Source: CAZDGK01 sp964505035 (GTDB taxonomy: Bacteria; Patescibacteriota; Saccharimonadia; UBA4664). From it: a stretch of 39,536 nt of DNA. Shown here piece by piece: positions 14,483-20,670 of the stretch (positions are counted from its first letter, which is position 1; every line of letters starts with the position of its first letter). The notes under the pieces are model-generated. The model worked only from the letters and a program-made list of their open reading frames with translations. It was not told where the DNA came from and searched no databases. Made by a program: the position numbers and the translations under genes. The stretch covers positions 1 through 39,536 of the forward strand of contig CAZDGK010000007.1 of assembly GCA_964505035.1 (NCBI GenBank), in the 5' to 3' direction.

Positions 14483-15045
14483 TGGTCTATGGCCATACAG
14501 ATTTGAAGGTGGGAACGCTGATCGAGCTTGAGGGCGTGCCTTACCGCGTGACCGACTACACTCACAAGGCAATGGGTCGCGGAGCGGCCGTGGTGCAGGT
14601 GAAGATCAAGAACCTGCTGACGGGCAACGTACTGGAGCGGTCGTTCCGGACCGCCGACAAGATCGCGTCGGCTGATGTGACGCGGGCCAACATGCAGATG
14701 CTCTACCGTGAAGGGGACAACCTGGTATTCATGAACACTGACACCTACGAGCAGGAGACAGTGGGCGCCGACGTTCTGGGTGAGCAAACCAAGTATGTGG
14801 CCGATGGCAGCACAGTGCAGCTTTTGATGTTTAATGGCCGGGTAATTGGCCTGGAAATGCCCAATGCGGTCTATCTGGAAGTGACCGGTACCGAGCCGGG
14901 CGTGAAGGGCGATACGGCGACGGCGGCATTGAAGCCGGCGACCCTGGAGACCGGCGTGCAGATTATGGTGCCGTTGTTTGTGAATGCAGGCGACCGTATC
15001 AAGGTCAATACGCTCAACGGCAACTACTTGGAACGCGCGAAGTAG
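14482..15045 (+). CDS. efp: Translation elongation factor P, Arg at the tip position
   Basis: 187 residues, the full three-domain EF-P (KOW-like N-terminus, two OB domains ending MVPLFVNAGDRIKVNTLNGNYLE). EF-P rescues ribosomes stalled at polyproline. In E. coli the tip is KPGK34G, with lysylated K34. Here the aligned loop reads KAMGRGAAV, so R33 replaces K34 and the proline is lost. Arg at this place is rhamnosylated by EarP in some Proteobacteria; no earP or epmA is in the window, so the modification, if any, is unknown. It is coupled to rpsR by a 1-base overlap, in the place where many bacteria carry rplI. Confidence 0.96.
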   Translation: MVYGHTDLKVGTLIELEGVPYRVTDYTHKAMGRGAAVVQVKIKNLLTGNVLERSFRTADKIASADVTRANMQMLYREGDNLVFMNTDTYEQETVGADVLGEQTKYVADGSTVQLLMFNGRVIGLEMPNAVYLEVTGTEPGVKGDTATAALKPATLETGVQIMVPLFVNAGDRIKVNTLNGNYLERAK

Positions 15046-15076
15046 ACTCTTGGACTCGAATAGGTGAAAACGATGG

Positions 15077-15098
15077 CTCCCGCTACTGCGGGAGTTTT
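15077..15098 (+). terminator. Intrinsic terminator of the rpsF-efp operon
   Basis: CTCCCGC (15077-15083), TACT loop, GCGGGAG (15088-15094), TTTT. It abuts the -10 box of the next gene, which starts 3 bases later. Confidence 0.85.
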
Positions 15099-15100
15099 CG

Positions 15101-15106
15101 TATGAT
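15101..15106 (+). promoter_or_regulatory. -10 box of a leaderless start (tlyA)
   Basis: TATGAT is followed by exactly 6 nt and ATG 15113. Any -35 would lie inside the terminator stem. Confidence 0.5.
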
Positions 15107-15112
15107 GGGAAT

Positions 15113-15853
15113 ATGAAGAAGCGCCTGGACATATTATTGGTGGAGCGCGGTCTGGCCGAGAGCCGGAGCCGAGCGCAGGCGCTGATCATGGCGGGCCAGA
15201 TATCGGGCGGGGGCCGGCGGCTCGACAAGCCAGGGCTGCCGGTGGATGAGACTATGGAGTTGCAGCTGAAGGACCAGCCGCGGTATGTGAGCCGGGCGGG
15301 TGACAAGCTGGCTAGCGTGGCCGAGGCGCTAAACCTGAACTTTGACGACAGGGTGGTGCTGGATGTGGGGAGCTCGACTGGCGGCTTTACGGACTACGCA
15401 TTGCAGCATGGAGCCAAGCTGGTGTATTGCGTGGATGTGGGGACGGCTCAGCTGGCGTACCGGCTGCGGCATGATGAGCGAGTGGTGGTGATGGAACGAA
15501 CGGATATTCGAGACGTGACGGTGGGTGAGGGATCGAAGTCGCTGCCGGCGTCGGCTGATCTGGCGGTGGTGGACGTGTCGTTCGTGTCGCTGACTAAGGT
15601 GCTGGAGGCGGTGAGTGGCCTAGTGGCGCCAGGCGGAATGATTGTGGCCATGGCCAAGCCGCAGTTTGAGGCTGGGAAGGCGCTGGCAGACAAGTACAAA
15701 GGGGTGATTCCGCTGGGACCGGAGCGTGACGAAGTGCTGGCCGCCTTGCGGGCTTGGGTGGGTGAGCGGTTTGACATTGTGGCGGAGGCTGATTCGGGGG
15801 TAGCTGGGGCTGAGGGCAACCTGGAGCGGTTCATGGTGCTGCGGGCGCGTTAG
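15113..15853 (+). CDS. tlyA: TlyA family S4/FtsJ-like rRNA methyltransferase (hemolysin A family)
   Basis: 246 residues. An N-terminal S4 RNA-binding domain (KKRLDILLVERGLAESRSRAQALIMAGQI) is followed by an FtsJ-like methyltransferase with the SAM motif LDVGSSTGGFTDYALQHGA and the later DLAVVDVSFVSLTKVL and VAMAKPQFEAGKA. In mycobacteria TlyA is a 2'-O-methyltransferase acting on 16S and 23S rRNA (capreomycin sensitivity), and other members are annotated as hemolysins. The start follows the leaderless pattern, with no Shine-Dalgarno site. Confidence 0.92.
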   Translation: MKKRLDILLVERGLAESRSRAQALIMAGQISGGGRRLDKPGLPVDETMELQLKDQPRYVSRAGDKLASVAEALNLNFDDRVVLDVGSSTGGFTDYALQHGAKLVYCVDVGTAQLAYRLRHDERVVVMERTDIRDVTVGEGSKSLPASADLAVVDVSFVSLTKVLEAVSGLVAPGGMIVAMAKPQFEAGKALADKYKGVIPLGPERDEVLAALRAWVGERFDIVAEADSGVAGAEGNLERFMVLRAR

Positions 15854-15897
15854 CTGCCGTGAGTGGCGGATTTGTGCTTGGCGAGCGGATCAGGCAG

Positions 15898-15903
15898 TAT
15901 AAC
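15898..15903 (+). promoter_or_regulatory. Possible -10 box
   Basis: TATAAC lies 41 bases before ATG 15945, with only a weak TGCTTG 17 bases upstream. It leaves a leader of about 35 nt containing GAGAGG. Confidence 0.4.
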
Positions 15904-15944
15904 GAATAGTCATCAATCGCTACCGACGGAAAGAGAGGCGCAAG

Positions 15945-16379
15945 ATGACGGCTTTTCGGCCAGGCCAGCGGCCCCCGCTGGTCGGTCAATTGGTGGCACG
16001 GGCCATGAGCGGCGGCAGACAGCCGCAATCGGCCGAGGAGGTGCGGACATTGGCGCACCGGGCCCTCGAGGACTGGCCACCGGTGCATGACTGGGTGCAT
16101 GTGATCAGCCAATGCCTGCCTGAGATCCGCGACTATCAGCCGGATATTGACCGGCGGGTAGAGGAGGCGGTCGAGCAGTGCTGGACTGTGATGCCCGGGC
16201 ACTGGGAGCATTGGAAGATCAATCGCCGATGCCTGGGGGCTGACTTGCCGATGGCAGCCATGCTGGCGGCCCCGGCCAAGGCGGCCTATGACGTGGTGTA
16301 TGTGGCGGTGCTCGAGATTGTCACCGATGAGGTCTGCCGCGCCCTGGGCGTGGCGTATGCCGAGCCAACGCGGCTCTAG
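15945..16379 (+). CDS. Protein of unknown function
   Basis: 144 residues; GAGAGG lies 6 bases before the ATG. The sequence is soluble, helical and rich in Trp and His (residues ~45-54 EDWPPVHDWVHV, then WTVMPGHWEHWKINRRC). There is no membrane segment or signal peptide. No family recognised. It stands alone between tlyA and a convergent laccase-domain gene and is closed by a perfect 12-bp hairpin, so it is a separate transcription unit. Codon use resembles its neighbours. Confidence 0.65.
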   Translation: MTAFRPGQRPPLVGQLVARAMSGGRQPQSAEEVRTLAHRALEDWPPVHDWVHVISQCLPEIRDYQPDIDRRVEEAVEQCWTVMPGHWEHWKINRRCLGADLPMAAMLAAPAKAAYDVVYVAVLEIVTDEVCRALGVAYAEPTRL

Positions 16380-16387
16380 GCACAATG

Positions 16388-16414
16388 ATGGCCCGGCGAA
16401 TATCGCCGGGCCAT
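16388..16414. terminator. Bidirectional terminator hairpin
   Basis: ATGGCCCGGCGA and TCGCCGGGCCAT form a perfect 12-bp stem with a 3-base loop between two convergent genes. U-runs are poor in both directions, but the symmetry suits both. Confidence 0.65.
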
Positions 16415-16438
16415 GAGCCTTCTTGTGGCTCGGAGCGA

Positions 16439-17305
16439 CTAGAGCAGCCGCATGAAGCCAACATTGAGCCAGCCGCCTACGGGGTCGCCCTCGGTGCGGG
16501 CGCGCCGTGACGAAGGCAATGTGGGATCAAGGATGCCCGAGCGCTGATCGTTGTAGATGTTGGCTCGGCTGAGGCCGGCGTTCTCTAGTTGGTCCTGAGT
16601 GATCCAATTCTCCGGTAGGGAGAACCGCCCGGGACGACCCGCCATGGGCCGCAGGGACTCAGAGAACAGATTGAACATGCCGGTTTCCCAGAGGATGGGT
16701 TCGCTGCGCTCGTCAATGCGGAACTCGTACTCGTCGTCGCCCTCACCGGGTCCGATGTAGGCCCGGATGTCGTGGGGCTGTGAGCCGAGGGCCTTGAAGA
16801 CCGTGATGGCGTTGGCGATGATGCCGCGCGCCAGGCCCTTCCAGCCGCAGTGGAGCAGGCCGATGGCCCGAATATTCGGGTCGTGCAGCCAGACACCGCG
16901 GCAGCCGCCGGACTGGACACCGAGAATGAAGCTTGGGTTCTGGGTGACTAGTCCGTCGCAGGAATGCAGGAACTCGGCTTCGGGGCCGGTGGAGGGCCAC
17001 AGTTTCGGGTTGAGGCTGCCATTGCGATCGTCGGGGACCGTGTCGCGCGAGTCCACCAGCAGCCGAACGCGGCTGAGGTGGGGCCAACGACGGGCCATGA
17101 CGAGCGATCTGACATCGAAACCCATCTGCTCGGCGAAGTGATACAGGTTGCTCCGAGCGATGCTTGGCTCGTTGCCTTCGCCGGGCCGCCGCATCGAATA
17201 GTTGAGCGGCTGGCTGGTGTCGTGCAGTGAGAATCCGGCTTGGATCTCGCTGTCATCGAACCACGGGATGGTGAAGGCTTGGGTGGCCGCAGGAGATGCG
17301 GTCAT
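16439..17305 (-). CDS. Laccase-domain (YfiH/LACC1-like) protein with altered metal site
   Basis: 288 residues from ATG 17305, chosen because AGGAGG lies 4 bases upstream. The family fold is visible: SCDGLVTQNPSFILGVQSGGC, LLHCGWKGLARGIIANAI (the HAGWRG motif) and YIGPGEGDDEYEF (the GPxIGxCCYEV motif). Homologues act as purine-nucleoside phosphorylase/adenosine deaminase-like enzymes or multicopper oxidases. The usual ligands are His (QVHG), Cys (ADC) and His (HAGW). Here the first aligns with D85, while C135 and H152 remain; the Asp of ADC is Gly and the later Cys pair is Asp. Activity is therefore uncertain. It may be the last gene of the ychF-NUDIX-hydrolase run, though a hairpin separates it. 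Confidence 0.75.
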   Translation of the reverse strand: MTASPAATQAFTIPWFDDSEIQAGFSLHDTSQPLNYSMRRPGEGNEPSIARSNLYHFAEQMGFDVRSLVMARRWPHLSRVRLLVDSRDTVPDDRNGSLNPKLWPSTGPEAEFLHSCDGLVTQNPSFILGVQSGGCRGVWLHDPNIRAIGLLHCGWKGLARGIIANAITVFKALGSQPHDIRAYIGPGEGDDEYEFRIDERSEPILWETGMFNLFSESLRPMAGRPGRFSLPENWITQDQLENAGLSRANIYNDQRSGILDPTLPSSRRARTEGDPVGGWLNVGFMRLL

Positions 17306-17330
17306 AGCGCCTCCTAGTTGAGACGGAACA

Positions 17331-17346
17331 AGCCCAGGACTGGGCT
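17331..17346. promoter_or_regulatory. Palindrome AGCCCAGGACTGGGCT
   Basis: A 7-bp inverted repeat around 2 bases, 26 bases upstream of the laccase-domain start and after the alpha/beta hydrolase stop. It could be an operator (on the minus strand a TAGAGT -10-like box lies just upstream) or a weak terminator with a 4-base loop. Confidence 0.35.
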
Positions 17347-17372
17347 CTGCGCACACTCTACCAGGTTTGAGG

Positions 17373-18080
17373 CTATTTGGCTAGGAAATCAGCGATGGCG
17401 GACTGGTAGGCGGGGAATTGATCGCGCGGATTGCTGGCGTCGCCGATGCTGTGGGTAAATGCTGGCGCCAGGTAGGTTTTGGCTGAAAAATTCTGCTGAT
17501 AGGCGTCGGTGACCGTGGGTGGGATGAAGGCGTCCTGGCCGTGGATCATGAGCAGGGTGGGGAATTGATTGATGGGTGACTGGTGGAATAGGGGGTTGGC
17601 TGCGACGGTGGTGGCATCGGCGCGATAGGCTAGGGTGGCGGATTGGTCTTGATGCTCCACCGAGGTGTAGAAATCGGCAGGCTGAAACAGGGCGGGGGTG
17701 CGGAGAACCAGTTTGTGCACCGGGCGGTAGCGGGTGAGCCAGGCCGCCATGAGGCCGCCGTAGCTGGTGCCGAGGACGCTGAGCTGGGCGTGAGGGTGCT
17801 TGGCTCGTAGCTGATCGAAGACCGCGATGGTTTCGAGGAGATATTGAGCGGGGGTTAGGATTTCAGGTGTGAACGGACTGTCGCCGTGACCCGAATTATT
17901 GAGCACCAGGGCGTTGAGACCGGCCTGGGCGATGATATCGCTAACGAACTGAGCGACCCGAGCCTTGCTGGAGCCGCGTCCGAGCAGGACATAGAGGATG
18001 TGCTTGTCGTGGCCAGTATCGTGGTAGTCGGCGGCTAGGTGGTAGTCGAGGACGGGGATGGAGATGGGCTTGGGATTCAC
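17373..18080 (-). CDS. Alpha/beta hydrolase
   Basis: 235 residues from GTG 18080, whose GTGA overlaps the NUDIX stop by four bases. The alpha/beta-hydrolase pattern is present: an oxyanion-type HILYVLLGRGSS strand, the nucleophile elbow LGTSYGGLMA (Ser in G-T-S-Y-G), MIHGQDAFIPP carrying the acid, and a C-terminal TH-S-I-GD histidine. It may be an esterase or lipase-like enzyme; the substrate is unknown. No signal peptide. Translation is coupled to the NUDIX gene. Confidence 0.85.
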   Translation of the reverse strand: MNPKPISIPVLDYHLAADYHDTGHDKHILYVLLGRGSSKARVAQFVSDIIAQAGLNALVLNNSGHGDSPFTPEILTPAQYLLETIAVFDQLRAKHPHAQLSVLGTSYGGLMAAWLTRYRPVHKLVLRTPALFQPADFYTSVEHQDQSATLAYRADATTVAANPLFHQSPINQFPTLLMIHGQDAFIPPTVTDAYQQNFSAKTYLAPAFTHSIGDASNPRDQFPAYQSAIADFLAK

Positions 18081-18649
18081 GGCGCGAATTGCTTTCGATC
18101 TAGATCTTTGAGTGGTCCATAGCACAGCCGCGCAACGGGCAGGAGGTCGGATTTGTGAGGTAGGCGGCTGACGGCGAGCGCTGGAATGAGCTCGTTGACG
18201 TCGTACCAGCGGCCTGACAGGTGTTGCTCGCCGGTGGGCCGGGGTGCGTCGTTTAGCTGGACCTCGAAGATCTTTTGGAAGCAGCCAACGGGGTATTTGT
18301 AGGGGCTGAGATGGGCAATTTCGGTGAGTTGACTGGGCTGAAGTTCAAGCGCCATTTCTTCGGCGGCTTCGCGGACGGCGGCAGCTTCGTAGGTTTCGCC
18401 AGCCGCGACTGCACCGCCAATGGCAAAATCGAGACCGCCTGGCCAATTGCCGTCTAGGCGGCGGGAGGGACACCAAAGTTGGCCCAGGTCGTTCCTGATG
18501 AAGACTGACACGTAGCGGGTATTGATAACGTTTTGGCCTTTGATGCTGCCACGGGCGGCGGTTTGGCCGGTGGGTTGGTCGTGCTGGTCAACAAACTCAA
18601 GCAGCTCGGCTTCGGCTTCAGGGTAAACGCGAGCTGGTTCTGGGTTCAT
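18077..18649 (-). CDS. NUDIX hydrolase
   Basis: 190 residues from ATG 18649. The Nudix box is GAVAAGETYEAAAVREAAEE, in the GX5EX7REUXEE pattern with M in place of the last Gly. The N-terminus has EFVDQHDQPTGQTAARGSIKG and WCPSRRLDGNWPGGLDFAIGG, similar to the IPP-isomerase/YfcD-like branch. It hydrolyses some nucleoside diphosphate-linked or isoprenoid diphosphate substrate; which one is not clear. TATAAT (18661-18656) ends exactly 6 nt before this ATG and overlaps the ychF stop codon, so the mRNA is predicted leaderless. The alpha/beta hydrolase follows with a GTGA overlap. Confidence 0.88.
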   Translation of the reverse strand: MNPEPARVYPEAEAELLEFVDQHDQPTGQTAARGSIKGQNVINTRYVSVFIRNDLGQLWCPSRRLDGNWPGGLDFAIGGAVAAGETYEAAAVREAAEEMALELQPSQLTEIAHLSPYKYPVGCFQKIFEVQLNDAPRPTGEQHLSGRWYDVNELIPALAVSRLPHKSDLLPVARLCYGPLKDLDRKQFAP

Positions 18650-18655
18650 GTTCCG

Positions 18656-18661
18656 ATTATA
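18656..18661 (-). promoter_or_regulatory. -10 box of a leaderless start inside the ychF stop codon
   Basis: On the minus strand a perfect TATAAT contains the TAA stop of ychF and is followed by 6 nt and ATG 18649. Confidence 0.6.
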
Positions 18662-19733
18662 CGTTAAAGCGGAACTCGACGACGTCGCCGTCCTGCATGA
18701 CATAGTCTTTGCCTTCGAGGCGGACCTTGCCGGCGGCGCGGGCGGCCAGCAGTGAGCCGGCGGAGATGAGGTCGGCATAAGACACGACCTCGGCCTTGAT
18801 GAAGCCGCGCTGGAAATCGGTGTGGATGACGCCGGCGGCCTCGGGGGCGGTGGCGCCGGCGGGGATGGTCCAGGCGCGGGTTTCCTTGGGACCGGCGGTG
18901 AGGTAGGTCTGGAGACCGAGGGTGGTGAAGCCGGCATGGGCTAGCTGGGCCAGGCCAGACTCGGTTTGGCCGAGCGATGAGAGTAGTTCGGCGGCTTCGG
19001 TTTCGGGCAGGTCGGCGAGCTCGGCTTCAATCTTGGCGCACAAGAAAATTGCCCGGGCGGGGGCGACTAAATTGTGTAGTGATTCTTGCAACACTTTGTT
19101 GTTCAAGTCACTCTCGTCCAGATTGAAAACGTAGATAAACGGCTTGGCGGTGAGGAGCTGGAGGTCGCGCAGCGGAGCGAGGTCCAGACCGGAGGCGGAT
19201 AGCAGCGTGCCGCGGCCGAGTAGCTCCTGGGCCTGGGTGAGGGCGTCACGGACGGGACCGAAGGCCTTGGGGTCGCGCTTGACCTCGCCGTCGATGCGGG
19301 CGAGGCGGTTCTCGACGGTTTGGAGGTCGGCCAGCATGAGCTCGGTGCCGATGGTCTCGATGTCCCTGCGGGCATCCGGGGCGCCGTCCACGTGCTGGAC
19401 GTTGGGGTCGGAGAAGGCGCGCACCATCTGGACGATGGCATTGCACTCGCGGATGTGGGCGAGGAATTTGTTGCCTAGGCCCTGACCCTCGCTGGCGCCG
19501 CGGACAATGCCGGCGATGTCGACGAAGGTGACGGTGGCGGGAGTGACTTTGGCGCTGTCGTAGAGCCGGGCGAGCTGGCTCAGGCGCGGGTCGGGGAGAG
19601 GGACGATGCCGACATTGGGCTCGATAGTGGCAAATGGATAATTGGCCGCCAAGACATTGGCCTTGGTGAGCGCGTTGAAGAGGGTAGATTTGCCGACATT
19701 GGGCAGGCCGACGATGCCGAGGGAAAGACTCAC
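18657..19733 (-). CDS. ychF: Redox-regulated ATPase YchF (OLA1 family)
   Basis: 358 residues from GTG 19733, preceded by AAAGG about 9 bases upstream. G1 is GLPNVGKSTLFNALT; G3 is VDIAGIVRGASEGQGLGNKFL; the G4 position reads NLDE, the NxxE form that makes this TRAFAC GTPase family prefer ATP. A central coiled segment and a C-terminal TGS domain (DYVMQDGDVVEFRFNV) complete it. It is ribosome-associated and influences translation and the oxidative stress response. A TACAAT promoter lies upstream, and NUDIX, alpha/beta hydrolase and laccase-domain genes follow in the same direction. Confidence 0.97.
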   Translation of the reverse strand: MSLSLGIVGLPNVGKSTLFNALTKANVLAANYPFATIEPNVGIVPLPDPRLSQLARLYDSAKVTPATVTFVDIAGIVRGASEGQGLGNKFLAHIRECNAIVQMVRAFSDPNVQHVDGAPDARRDIETIGTELMLADLQTVENRLARIDGEVKRDPKAFGPVRDALTQAQELLGRGTLLSASGLDLAPLRDLQLLTAKPFIYVFNLDESDLNNKVLQESLHNLVAPARAIFLCAKIEAELADLPETEAAELLSSLGQTESGLAQLAHAGFTTLGLQTYLTAGPKETRAWTIPAGATAPEAAGVIHTDFQRGFIKAEVVSYADLISAGSLLAARAAGKVRLEGKDYVMQDGDVVEFRFNV

Positions 19734-19772
19734 GAGAGGGACCTTTCTGAGAAGTGGAAAATGTGTTATTGT

Positions 19773-19801
19773 ATTGTAGCCTGAGCCTAGGCAAAAGTCG
19801 A
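19773..19801 (-). promoter_or_regulatory. ychF promoter
   Basis: On the minus strand TCGACT (19801-19796), 17 bases, TACAAT (19778-19773), giving a leader of about 33 nt. Confidence 0.55.
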
Positions 19802-19835
19802 GCGAGAAGAGGCACGATATGGACAGGCAGGTGCG

Positions 19836-19870
19836 ACATACCAACTAGCCTACTAGGAGGCGTGGTATGT
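19836..19870 (+). promoter_or_regulatory. Hairpin covering the start of the 59-residue gene
   Basis: ACATACCA (19836-19843) pairs perfectly with TGGTATGT (19863-19870). The loop carries the Shine-Dalgarno AGGAGG (which can itself pair through GCCT/AGGC), and the 3' arm contains the ATG. This would mask initiation. Confidence 0.5.
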
Positions 19871-20046
19871 CCGGAGCACCGATGCTCGCAAGAAGTCGCT
19901 GCAAGCCCAACTTGCACAACCCCAAGGGCATGAAGGACCGGGAATGCAACCCGGCTGGATTGACCCGGCAGGGCCGCTGCAGAGAGAAGCACCAGCTCCG
20001 CCAGACGGAGCGGCGCCTGTGGCGGCGCGAAATCAACGAGACATGA
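19867..20046 (+). CDS. 59-residue Cys/His-containing basic protein
   Basis: ATG 19867 has a perfect AGGAGG 6 bases upstream, and a strong terminator follows 6 bases after TGA 20046, so this is very probably a real gene although short. The protein is highly basic. It has C12 (RSRCKPNLHNPKG), C27 (RECNPAG) and C38 (QGRCREKHQ) with nearby H17 and H42, then an Arg-rich helix (LRQTERRLWRREIN). The Cys/His spacing could bind zinc; the charge suggests RNA or DNA contact. No family recognised. Confidence 0.6.
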   Translation: MSGAPMLARSRCKPNLHNPKGMKDRECNPAGLTRQGRCREKHQLRQTERRLWRREINET

Positions 20047-20052
20047 ACGATG

Positions 20053-20079
20053 GCGGCTACCGTGCGGTGGCCGCTTTTT
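20053..20079 (+). terminator. Intrinsic terminator
   Basis: GCGGCTACC (20053-20061), GTGC loop, GGTGGCCGC (20066-20074, one T-G pair), then TTTTT. It ends the 59-residue gene. Confidence 0.9.
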
Positions 20080-20097
20080 GCGCGGGTGGATGGGGGT

Positions 20098-20126
20098 TTG
20101 CCACGTAAGCATAAGTGCGATACATT
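20098..20126 (+). promoter_or_regulatory. Promoter of the TPR/exported protein pair
   Basis: TTGCCA (20098-20103), 17-base spacer, TACATT (20121-20126), leaving about 10-20 nt of leader before the start codon. Confidence 0.6.
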
Positions 20127-20142
20127 GGCTACAGACTAATTT

Positions 20143-20670
20143 GTGACGGTGATGCCCCAAGTCCAACGTGAGCCACGACGGGTTAACAAGCAAACGACGC
20201 TGATAGTCGTGGGGGCGGCGGCTGTGGTGTCAGTGGCGGCGCTGCTGGCGCTGTGGTTCCTGACGCCGAGTGTGCAAGGAGCGGCTGATCAGGCGGAGAG
20301 GCTGAATCAGGAGCGCAAGCCGGCCGAGGGATTGGCGCTGATTAAGAGTGTGCAGTGGAAAGCTTGGACCAAGGGCGACAAGCTGATCGTCCTGTCGCAG
20401 CTGGCGGGTACGAGCCTGGCGCTGGATCGGGATGCGGATGCGATTAAGTATTACCGCCAGATGGAGGCTCTACAGGGCACGACACTGGCGAACGATCTGA
20501 ACCTGGCGGAGATTGGCGAGAAAATCGGCGACAAGGACTTGGCTATCAAGGAGTACCAGCAGGCTATAGTGGATCTAAAGAAGCTGCCAGAGAGCGACAT
20601 CCAGCAGATCACTCCAGAGGGCCTGCAGGAGCATATTGATGCATTGCAACACCCGGAGGCACAGCCATGA
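20143..20670 (+). CDS. Membrane-anchored TPR-like protein
   Basis: 175 residues from GTG 20143; ATG 20152 is an equally plausible start. A basic N-terminus (QREPRRVNKQ) precedes one membrane segment (about 19-42), then helical pairs of TPR type (AADQAERLNQERKPAEGLAL, AGTSLALDRDADAIKYYRQM, IGEKIGDKDLAIKEYQQAI). The helices probably lie outside the membrane. Its ATGA overlap with the next gene, an exported protein, couples the two at the head of the pilus locus. Pilus assembly systems often include a TPR pilotin; that role is only a suggestion here. Confidence 0.75.
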   Translation: MTVMPQVQREPRRVNKQTTLIVVGAAAVVSVAALLALWFLTPSVQGAADQAERLNQERKPAEGLALIKSVQWKAWTKGDKLIVLSQLAGTSLALDRDADAIKYYRQMEALQGTTLANDLNLAEIGEKIGDKDLAIKEYQQAIVDLKKLPESDIQQITPEGLQEHIDALQHPEAQP

